From the NCBI GenBank assembly GCA_002389295.1, contig DGOE01000089.1, forward strand, positions 1 through 25,283: a stretch of 25,283 nucleotides of DNA, written 5' to 3'. Of this stretch, positions 1-6,541 are shown one piece after another. Below the pieces are notes generated by a model. The model was not told where the DNA came from and searched no databases. It saw only the letters and a list, made by a program, of their open reading frames with translations. Each line of letters starts with the position of its first letter. Position 1 is the first letter of the stretch. This stretch comes from Flavobacteriales bacterium UBA4474 (GTDB lineage Bacteria; Bacteroidota; Bacteroidia; Flavobacteriales_D; Sanyastnellaceae). The translations under genes were made by a program, and so were the position numbers.

Positions 1-837
1 CGTCAAATCCTCATCGCACTTCTCCAACGCCACGCCCACCACGGACTTCAGCATGGCCTCCGCATTGTCCATCGCCGAGGTCAGGTCCGCAAAGGCCATC
101 TCCGGTTCCACCATCCAGAACTCAGCAAGGTGCCGCGCCGTCTGTGAGTTCTCCGCGCGGAAGGTGGGGCCAAAGGTGTACACCTTGCCCAAGGCCATGG
201 CCCCCAACTCGGCCTCCAATTGACCACTCACGGTCAGGTTGGCGGCTTTGCCAAAGAAGTCGGCTCCATGGTCCACTGCGCCATCCTCGGTCCGCGGCAC
301 GTTGTCCAAGTCCAACGTCGTCACTTGAAACATCTCGCCTGCGCCCTCGGCATCGCTACCGGTGACAATGGGCGTGTGCAGCATATTGAAACCGTTCTGA
401 TTGAAGTACTCATGGATGGCGTACTGCAACCCATGGCGCAAGCGGAACACCGCATTGAAAGTGCTCGTGCGGAACCTCAAATGGGCCTTTTCGCGCAGGA
501 ACTCCATCGTATGCCGCTTCATCTGGATCGGATAGACTTCAGGGTCCGCGTCGCCAAGAACCTCGAGGGTCTTGACTTCAAGCTCCGTGGCCTGCCCCTT
601 GCCTTGACTTTCGATCAAGGTGCCTGTGGCCGCAATGGCCGCTCCTGTGGTCAGTCGCTTTCTCAGCGACTCATCGGTATTGTCGCGGTCAACGACCAGC
701 TGCAGGTTGGACAAGCTGGAGCCGTCATTGATGGAAAGGAATTGGTCATTCCGGAAGGTCCGGACCCATCCACATACGGTGACCTCCTCTCCTGCGAGGG
801 TGGTGTCGAGCAATTGGGAAATCGTGTGGCGCTTCAC
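1..837 (-). CDS. asnS: Asparagine--tRNA ligase, N-terminal 279 residues (partial at left edge)
   Basis: Class II aminoacyl-tRNA synthetase that charges tRNA-Asn in the cytoplasm. I translated the reverse complement directly. An N-terminal OB-fold anticodon-binding region (about residues 14-100, containing VTVCGWVRTFRND) is followed by the start of the catalytic domain, with GSDAEGAGEMF at 160-170 and the motif 2 block TFRAENS around 225-231. The order and wording match bacterial AsnRS closely, including a TVSGQL segment. The frame stays open to base 1, so roughly the last 180-190 residues of a family of about 460 lie outside the window. No in-frame ATG occurs between the upstream stop and the conserved region, so the best start is a GTG at 837 giving VKRHTISQLL. 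There is no clear Shine-Dalgarno sequence, as is usual in Bacteroidota. It lies 75 bases downstream of the ABC ATPase gene on the same strand and may be co-transcribed with it. Confidence 0.95.
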   Translation of the reverse strand, partial: MKRHTISQLLDTTLAGEEVTVCGWVRTFRNDQFLSINDGSSLSNLQLVVDRDNTDESLRKRLTTGAAIAATGTLIESQGKGQATELEVKTLEVLGDADPEVYPIQMKRHTMEFLREKAHLRFRTSTFNAVFRLRHGLQYAIHEYFNQNGFNMLHTPIVTGSDAEGAGEMFQVTTLDLDNVPRTEDGAVDHGADFFGKAANLTVSGQLEAELGAMALGKVYTFGPTFRAENSQTARHLAEFWMVEPEMAFADLTSAMDNAEAMLKSVVGVALEKCDEDLT

Positions 838-912
838 TTCTGCGTGGTTTGAATATCTGCTGCCGATGCAAGGGGCGCCCGCAATGCGACAGCGGTGCAA
901 AGATGAGGCGAT

Positions 913-1611
913 TCACGCCTCCACCGTGCGCCGTTCCTCGTCGCTGGATACAACCCCGTCGCGGAGGCGCACGACCCGCCTTGCATGGGCTGCAATGTCC
1001 TCCTCGTGGGTCACAATGACCACGGTGTTGCCCGCCGCTTGAATTTCCTCAAACAGCGTCATGATCTCAATGGAAGTCTTGGTGTCGAGGTTGCCCGTGG
1101 GCTCATCAGCAAGCAGCAAGTCGGGCCTGTTGACCAAAGCCCTGGCCACCGCCACGCGCTGCCGCTGTCCTCCGGAAAGTTCATTGGGGCGGTGGTCCAT
1201 GCGGTCGCCCAGCCCCACTTGATGGAGCACCTCTTTGGCGCGGTCTGTCCGGGCCGTGCGGCCAACGCCGGCATAGACCATGGGCAGTGCCACATTCTCC
1301 AAGGCGGTGTAGCGCGGCATCAAATTGAACGTCTGAAAGACAAAACCAATCCTGCGGTTGCGGATGTCGGCGAGGGCGTCATCGTCGAGGGTGCCCACGT
1401 CCTCCCCAGCGAGGTGATAACTGCCGGAAGTGGGGGTGTCCAAGCAACCCAACATGTTCATCAGCGTTGACTTACCAGAGCCCGATGGCCCCATCAATGC
1501 CGTGTATTCTCCCTTGCTGATATCCAATGTCAACCCCCGCAGGGCATGCACCTGTTGTTGGCCCACCTGGTAGGTTTTCCAGACATCCTTGACACGAATC
1601 AATGAAGACAT
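913..1611 (-). CDS. ABC transporter ATP-binding protein, LolD/MacB type
   Basis: A 232-residue ATPase subunit of an ABC transporter. It resembles the LolD/MacB/FtsE-like group that powers lipoprotein release or MacB-type efflux permeases at the inner membrane. Motifs in order are Walker A GPSGSGKST (41-49), a Q-loop in VFQTFNLMPR (91-100), signature LSGGQRQRVAVARAL (145-159), Walker B LLLADEPTGNLD (165-176) and the H-loop histidine at 202 (VTHEE). The start at 1611 gives MSSLIRVKDVW, which begins exactly where family members begin. A longer in-frame start at 1773 would add 54 residues without family resemblance and would run into the divergent gene at 1707. No permease gene lies in the window, so the partner and substrate are unknown. 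The next gene downstream is asnS, 75 bases away. Confidence 0.92.
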   Translation of the reverse strand: MSSLIRVKDVWKTYQVGQQQVHALRGLTLDISKGEYTALMGPSGSGKSTLMNMLGCLDTPTSGSYHLAGEDVGTLDDDALADIRNRRIGFVFQTFNLMPRYTALENVALPMVYAGVGRTARTDRAKEVLHQVGLGDRMDHRPNELSGGQRQRVAVARALVNRPDLLLADEPTGNLDTKTSIEIMTLFEEIQAAGNTVVIVTHEEDIAAHARRVVRLRDGVVSSDEERRTVEA

Positions 1612-1706
1612 GTCCGAAAGGTAAGCCCCTTCTGCAGCGCCCATCCGGACATGTGGCCTCAAGAACCCATGATTGCGCGGGCCAAACTTCCTAATTTGCC
1701 AAACGA

Positions 1707-3887
1707 ATGATCCGCACTTCTTCCCTTCTTCGGTCTTTCCACCCCGGCATCCTGTTGTTTTGGCTGATGGCATTCAGCCTGGGCCACCTCAAGGCCCAAG
1801 TCGAAGTCAACAGCACACTCACCCCCGAGCAATACGTCAATGACATTCTGCTTGGAGAAGGCATTGAGGCGACCAACATTGAATTTACCGGCAGCCCCAC
1901 CCAGGCTGGAGAGATCACCGGGTTCAATCTGGATGAATTTCCCATCGAGGAGGGTTTGATCCTGAGCACAGAGGTGGCCAACAATCCGGCCAATGTCGAT
2001 TCGGGTTGTTTCGATGACATGATCATGGACGGCCAAGAGGTTTCCGGCGACAATGACCTGCTCAACATCGCCAACAGCGTGCCTCCCTTGATCGGGCAGA
2101 ATTTCACGGTGAGCAGCGTCAACGACATCTGCGTCATCGAATTCGATTTCGTCGCCACGGGAGATTCGATCCGGTTCAATTACGTGTTTGGGTCCGACGA
2201 ATACCTGGAGTGGGTCAATTCTGCATTCAACGACATCTTCGGCTTCTTTCTGAGTGGCCCGGGCATCGACGGTCCTTATCTCGACGATGCAATCAACCTT
2301 GCGGAGGTGCCCGATTCGGACCCGCAATTGCCCATCACCATCAGCTCGGTCAACAACATCACCAACGGGACCTTCTACATCGACAACCCGGGCAACAACA
2401 TCCTTTGCCAGGATGGGTACACCGTGAAACTCACGGCAAAGAGTGCCGTGCAATGCGGTGAGACCTACCACATCCGGTTGGCGATTGCCGACGGAACCGA
2501 TACAGCACTCGAGTCCATTGTGATTCTCGAAGCGGGCTCTTTTCAATCCAACGGCGCCAACATTCAGGCATCGGCCAGCATCGGTGGCGCGCCGGTTTTC
2601 CTTGGCGACTCTGTGGTCGTAGAGGGGTGCAATGAGGCGGCCTTTACCGTCATTCGTCCATTGGGCACCACGGCGGACACGCTGGACCTCTTTATTTCTG
2701 GCACGGCAGAATCCGGTGTGGACTTCGTCCCCATCGACACCGCCATCGTGATGGAGGTGGGCCAGACAGAACAGCAAATCGTGCTGGAGGTCATCGACGA
2801 CAACCTTCCCGAAGGGGCCGAGACGGTCACCTTGGAATACGTGTATGTCAACCTCTGTGGGGACACGACCATTGCCAGCGCCACCCTGATTATTCAAGAC
2901 CCGGACCCCTTGACGGTGCAGGTGCCCGATGAAGTGGCCCTGTGTCCACCCGTGGAGATTTCAGCCCTCGTCACCCAGGGCTACGCGCCTTTCCTCTTTG
3001 GTTGGAGCACGGGGGACAGTTCCTCCACCATCCAGTATGACGACCTGGAGCCCACCACGATTTTCCTCACCGTCACGGATGTGTGCAACGACTCGCTGGT
3101 CATCCCCATCGACCTGGTCAACCCCACGCCTTTGGAAGTGGCGATCATTCAGGAAGACGATCCGTATTGTCCTGGGGACCCCGTGCAACTCAGTACGGAG
3201 GTCTTGACCGGAAGTGGAACGGTGAACTGGAGCTGGCAAGCCAACCCGCACCTGACCAACGTCAGTGGTGGCAGCGCGACCGCCAGCCCCCCGACGAGCG
3301 AGACGTTCTACGTGGATGCAGAAGACGCATGCGGACAGACCGATGAAGCCGCCTGGACGGTTCAGATGCCCCTGTATGACCCCATCGTCAGTGATGGCGT
3401 GACCTTTTGCACCAACCAAGCCGGCGTGCTCGGTGTGGAGGGCGGCACCTTCCTCTACACCTTCGACGGCCTCAACGGCGCACCCTTGAATGCCGAGACC
3501 GACTCGAGTGTGGTGTTTACCAATGGCACCGGCAGCATGTTTGTGGGCCTCAGCCCCACTGCTGTCACCGTGGTCATCACCGATGAATGTGCCACAAGCA
3601 TAGAAGTGGATGTGGTGGTCGAGGCTTGCGAGACCATCGTACCCAACATTTTCACCCCAAACAACGACGGGGAAAATGACCGTTTCGTGATTGAGGGCAT
3701 CGAAGGCTATCCGGGCAGCAGCGTGCGGATTTTCAACCGTTGGGGTGGAGAGGTCTACACCGATCCCAACTACGATTCTACGTGGGATGGAGACGGGTGT
3801 TCAGACGGCACCTATTACTACATCTTCGACCGCAGCGATGGGAACTCCTACCGCGGCTCGCTGCAGATCATGCGGGAGCGCCAGTGA
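1707..3887 (+). CDS. Secreted choice-of-anchor-L domain protein with T9SS type B C-terminal domain
   Basis: A 726-residue protein predicted to be exported by Sec and then across the outer membrane by the type IX system. Residues 1-31 form a signal peptide ending HLKAQ. Residues of about 35-280 resemble the choice-of-anchor L domain: a LTPEQYVNDILLGEG-like opening, then FNYVFGSDEYLEWVN, DIFGFFLSGPG and a late YHIRLAIADGTD-like segment. About 290-400 looks like a Calx-beta-type beta-sandwich (LPEGAETVTLEYV). About 400-640 contains Ig/PKD-like segments with paired cysteines. The last 82 residues (645-726) are the gliding-motility-associated type B sorting domain, with NIFTPNNDGENDRF, VRIFNRWGGEVY, a WDG segment and a GTYYYIF strand. 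The gene is divergent from the ABC ATPase and convergent with gpmI. A TTG (1673-1675) and TAATTTG (1692-1698) just upstream could be an imperfect promoter. The function is probably surface adhesion or matrix, but the ligand cannot be told. Confidence 0.9.
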   Translation: MIRTSSLLRSFHPGILLFWLMAFSLGHLKAQVEVNSTLTPEQYVNDILLGEGIEATNIEFTGSPTQAGEITGFNLDEFPIEEGLILSTEVANNPANVDSGCFDDMIMDGQEVSGDNDLLNIANSVPPLIGQNFTVSSVNDICVIEFDFVATGDSIRFNYVFGSDEYLEWVNSAFNDIFGFFLSGPGIDGPYLDDAINLAEVPDSDPQLPITISSVNNITNGTFYIDNPGNNILCQDGYTVKLTAKSAVQCGETYHIRLAIADGTDTALESIVILEAGSFQSNGANIQASASIGGAPVFLGDSVVVEGCNEAAFTVIRPLGTTADTLDLFISGTAESGVDFVPIDTAIVMEVGQTEQQIVLEVIDDNLPEGAETVTLEYVYVNLCGDTTIASATLIIQDPDPLTVQVPDEVALCPPVEISALVTQGYAPFLFGWSTGDSSSTIQYDDLEPTTIFLTVTDVCNDSLVIPIDLVNPTPLEVAIIQEDDPYCPGDPVQLSTEVLTGSGTVNWSWQANPHLTNVSGGSATASPPTSETFYVDAEDACGQTDEAAWTVQMPLYDPIVSDGVTFCTNQAGVLGVEGGTFLYTFDGLNGAPLNAETDSSVVFTNGTGSMFVGLSPTAVTVVITDECATSIEVDVVVEACETIVPNIFTPNNDGENDRFVIEGIEGYPGSSVRIFNRWGGEVYTDPNYDSTWDGDGCSDGTYYYIFDRSDGNSYRGSLQIMRERQ

Positions 3888-3920
3888 CAGCAGGGCCTGG
3901 GGCAAAGTCAACCTGACCGT

Positions 3921-5429
3921 TCAGCCCACGAGGCTTTTTCCGGTCATTTCTTCAGGGGCTTGTAGCCCCATTAAATGCAGCACTGTCGGGGCCACGTCGG
4001 CGAGGATGCCGTCGCGGACTGCACCTTCTCCAGGTTCCACCACAACCACAGGTACGAGGTTCGTTGTATGCGCCGTATGAGGCGAACCGTCCGGATTGCG
4101 CGCGCACTCGGCATTGCCGTGGTCGGCGATCACCACAAACCGGTATCCCGCAGCCAAGCCAGCCTCCAGCACGCGCGACAATTGACGGTCGGTTTCTTCA
4201 CAGGCCGCCACCACGGCAGCAAATACACCTGTGTGCCCCACCATGTCTGGGTTGGCAAAATTCAAGCAGACGAAATCGGCCGGGGCACCGGACGACATGT
4301 CCGCGATGGCCGCATCAGCGACGCCACTGGCACTCATCTCGGGCTGCAAGTCATAGGTGGCCACTTTGGGGGAGGGCGTCACTGAACGGCGCTCGCCTTC
4401 AAACTCCTTTTCCCGGCCACCGCTAAAGAAAAACGTGACGTGCGGATACTTCTCGGTCTCGGCCAACCGCAACTGGGTGCCGCCTGCAGCGGAAACGGCC
4501 TCGCCCAGCGTCATGGACAAATTGGGTTTGTCATACAGCACGCGCACCCCTTCAAACCGCTCGTCGTAGTTGGTCATGGTGACGTAGTGGAGGGCCATGG
4601 GGGCCATGTCGAAATCGGGGAACGGCGCCTGGGTCAATGCGGTGGTGATCTGGCGGCAGCGGTCTGTCCTGAAATTGAAACAGAACACCACATCTCCAGG
4701 GCGCATCCGCCCATCGGCATCGCCAATGACCGCAGGCTCCACAAACTCATCGGTGGTGCCGGCGGCATAAGCGGCCTCCATCACTTCGGTCGCGCGGTCG
4801 AACCGGTCTCCTTCGCCCAACACCATGTTGCGGTAGGCCTTGGCGATGCGCTCCCAACGCTGGTCCCTGTCCATGGCCCAGTAACGCCCGCACACGGTGG
4901 CGATGCGGGCACCCGTTTCGCTGCACACCGCCTCCAGTTCAGCGAGGTAGCCCGCGCCCAATTGCGGAGCCGTGTCGCGGCCATCGGTAAAGGCGTGCAC
5001 CACCACATCCGGCACGCCCGCATCGGCCGCAATTTGCAGCAGTGCGTGAAGGTGCGCCTGTTGGCTGTGCACGCCCCCTTGGCTGACGAGGCCCATAAAA
5101 TGCAGCCTTCTGCCCTCTTGTTTGGCCGCCTCCAGCGCTTGCAACAAGGTGGCCTCTGTGGCCAATGACCCATCCGCCACTGCCCGGTCGATGCGCAGCA
5201 AGTCCTGGTATACCGTCCTGCCCGCCCCGATATTGAGGTGGCCCACTTCGCTGTTGCCCATCTGGCCTTCAGGCAGTCCGACCGCTTCACCGTGCGTGGT
5301 GAGCCGGGCGTGGGGGTGGCGTTTCATCAACCCATCAAAACAAGGGGTGGCCGCGGTGTGCACGGCATTGTTTCCATCGAGGTTGCCGATTCCCCAACCG
5401 TCGAGGATGATGAGCGCTGTTTTTTCCAT
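3921..5429 (-). CDS. gpmI: 2,3-bisphosphoglycerate-independent phosphoglycerate mutase
   Basis: Interconverts 3-phosphoglycerate and 2-phosphoglycerate in glycolysis and gluconeogenesis through a phosphoserine intermediate and two Mn2+ ions. The 502-residue length is normal for the family. The opening ALIILDGWGIG supplies the first metal-binding aspartate (D10). GQMGNSEVGHLNIGAGR holds the nucleophilic serine (S60). The block VIADHGNAE and a later TAHTTN supply the C-terminal metal ligands. The start at 5429 (MEKTALIILDG) is preferred over an ATG four codons upstream because the family begins just before the DGWG motif. The methyltransferase gene lies 43 bases upstream on the same strand, and the T9SS-exported gene converges from the other side with 33 bases between the stop codons. 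Confidence 0.97.
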   Translation of the reverse strand: MEKTALIILDGWGIGNLDGNNAVHTAATPCFDGLMKRHPHARLTTHGEAVGLPEGQMGNSEVGHLNIGAGRTVYQDLLRIDRAVADGSLATEATLLQALEAAKQEGRRLHFMGLVSQGGVHSQQAHLHALLQIAADAGVPDVVVHAFTDGRDTAPQLGAGYLAELEAVCSETGARIATVCGRYWAMDRDQRWERIAKAYRNMVLGEGDRFDRATEVMEAAYAAGTTDEFVEPAVIGDADGRMRPGDVVFCFNFRTDRCRQITTALTQAPFPDFDMAPMALHYVTMTNYDERFEGVRVLYDKPNLSMTLGEAVSAAGGTQLRLAETEKYPHVTFFFSGGREKEFEGERRSVTPSPKVATYDLQPEMSASGVADAAIADMSSGAPADFVCLNFANPDMVGHTGVFAAVVAACEETDRQLSRVLEAGLAAGYRFVVIADHGNAECARNPDGSPHTAHTTNLVPVVVVEPGEGAVRDGILADVAPTVLHLMGLQAPEEMTGKSLVG

Positions 5430-5472
5430 TGCGGCGCGCAAGGTACCCCCTCAGGCCTCACGCTACAGGTCT

Positions 5473-6321
5473 TCAAGCGCGTTGGGACCAACCCGTTCTG
5501 CGCACGCCGCGATACGCGGTGTTGTTTTGGCCGACGACCAAGATGCCCATCCTGAACAAATCGTACGCGGCCACACCCGGCTGTTCGGACAGATCCAACC
5601 ACGCCGCGTGCATGTCACCGGACCAACGGATGTCGTCGACCACGACCAGGGCACCGCCGGCGACAACGGATTGGAGCGCCTCCCACTGGGCACGCAAGGC
5701 ATCGCCTTCATGGCATCCATCAAGGAATACGGTGTCAAACACCGATGGCCCCGACACCACATCGGACAGCGTATCTGCAAATGGCCCGGGCGCGACCCGG
5801 ACCTCTTTTCCCTCCTCCTGGTGCCGCGCGAGGCGTTTTTCTGTGAATTGCGCCAGCTCTTCGCTGCCCTCCAACCCCAAGTAATGGGTGCCCTCCGCAC
5901 CGCCAGAAAGGAGGTAGTCCCCGCCTGACCCCAGGCAGGTGCCGAGTTCCAAAATGCGGAGGGGCCGTTCCAAGTGCGCAGATTGGTAGCGGGTGGCGGC
6001 CATGAGCCACTGGCCCTTTCTGACATCCGAAGACGCGGACCGGGCAAGGTCGGCCACGCGGCATTCCCGTAAGCGGCCTTCCTGAGGACAACCCACACCG
6101 AAATCCCGTTGTTTCATTGGGCGCATGTCGCGTCGCAGGCTTTGTTCCAAGCGTCCCACTTTGGCAAAGGCCGCATCGCCGCTCGTGGCCGACCAAGCCC
6201 CGGCCATGCCCGAAAACCCCCCGTCTGCCTTGGTCACTTTGGGCAGTTGGAGCCACGCCCATAACCACCGCGACCAATCCAAAGCACCCGTCGTCCGCTT
6301 CATGGAAGCAATTTCGGTCAA
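5473..6321 (-). CDS. Class I SAM-dependent methyltransferase
   Basis: A predicted cytoplasmic 282-residue methyltransferase. SAM-binding motif I is ILELGTCLGSG (123-133), followed by the acidic residue of motif II in GLEGS (about 151), DTVFLDGCHEGD (196-207), and a motif with VVVDDIRWSGDM (226-237). The layout resembles a family of about 240-260 residues widespread in Flavobacteriales, whose members share an FGAGS-like block before motif I (here FGVGCP, 74-79), an RVADLAR-like helix, and a C-terminal DDIHWS-type motif. The usual N-terminal HGVHSPF-like segment is not recognisable, so this copy is divergent at its N terminus. The substrate is unknown. Either 6321 or 6303 (MKRTTG) could be the start. 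The gene lies divergently only 27 bases from tRNA-Val, so its N-terminal codons overlap the probable upstream promoter region of the tRNA. Confidence 0.82.
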   Translation of the reverse strand: MTEIASMKRTTGALDWSRWLWAWLQLPKVTKADGGFSGMAGAWSATSGDAAFAKVGRLEQSLRRDMRPMKQRDFGVGCPQEGRLRECRVADLARSASSDVRKGQWLMAATRYQSAHLERPLRILELGTCLGSGGDYLLSGGAEGTHYLGLEGSEELAQFTEKRLARHQEEGKEVRVAPGPFADTLSDVVSGPSVFDTVFLDGCHEGDALRAQWEALQSVVAGGALVVVDDIRWSGDMHAAWLDLSEQPGVAAYDLFRMGILVVGQNNTAYRGVRRTGWSQRA

Positions 6322-6329
6322 CCTTGCCC

Positions 6330-6337
6330 TATTTTTG
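6330..6337 (+). promoter_or_regulatory. Bacteroidota -7 promoter element (TAnnTTTG) for tRNA-Val
   Basis: TATTTTTG is an exact match to the Bacteroidota -7 consensus TAnnTTTG, and its last base lies 11 bases before the mature tRNA 5' end, where transcription would begin close to the tRNA. A clear TTTG at -33 is not present, although TTTC at 6312-6315 is at a suitable distance. The placement directly before a tRNA supports the call. Confidence 0.7.
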
Positions 6338-6348
6338 CACCGTTGTTG

Positions 6349-6423
6349 GGGCGGTTAGCTCAGCTGGTTCAGAGCACCTCGTTTACACCGAGGGGGTCGG
6401 GGGTTCGAGTCCCTCACCGCCCA
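6349..6423 (+). tRNA. tRNA-Val, anticodon UAC
   Basis: A complete cloverleaf can be folded by eye. Acceptor arms GGGCGGT (6349-6355) and ACCGCCC (6416-6422) pair fully. The D arm contains AGCTCAGCTGGTTCAGAGC. The anticodon stem is CCTCG/CGAGG around the loop TTTACAC, which places TAC at positions 34-36 (valine). The T arm contains GGGGGTTCGAGTCCC. The discriminator base is A (6423) and the 3' CCA is not encoded (CTTTC follows). It is a solitary tRNA between the divergent methyltransferase gene and the haloperoxidase-like gene. Confidence 0.98.
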
Positions 6424-6541
6424 CTTTCATCCTTCAGCACAGCGTTGGCGGCAAACGCAGCACCAAGAAAAACCCGTGGTTTGTGCGTATCTTAAAGAAG
6501 GACAATGCCCTGTGAATTGGACCCATACGGTGGAATTGAAA

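Noticed and set aside
1612..1773. Longer N terminus for the ABC ATPase
   Set aside because: The 54 extra residues do not resemble the family, and the segment overlaps the divergent gene at 1707.
1659..2897. A 412-codon minus-strand open frame
   Set aside because: Antisense to the T9SS-exported protein gene, which has a signal peptide and recognisable domains along the same stretch.
3923..3939. AGCC-CACGA-GGCT followed by TTTT as a terminator for the exported-protein gene
   Set aside because: The stem is only 4 bp and lies within the 3' end of gpmI coding sequence; too weak to call.
6349..6423. tRNA-Val as an integration (att) site
   Set aside because: No integrase gene and no direct repeat of the tRNA 3' end is seen nearby, and the flanking genes have the same GC as the rest of the left part.
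6424..6541. Small gene or second tRNA between tRNA-Val and the haloperoxidase-like gene
   Set aside because: No cloverleaf and no separate reading frame with a plausible start is present; the in-frame extension from 6476 lacks signal-peptide character.
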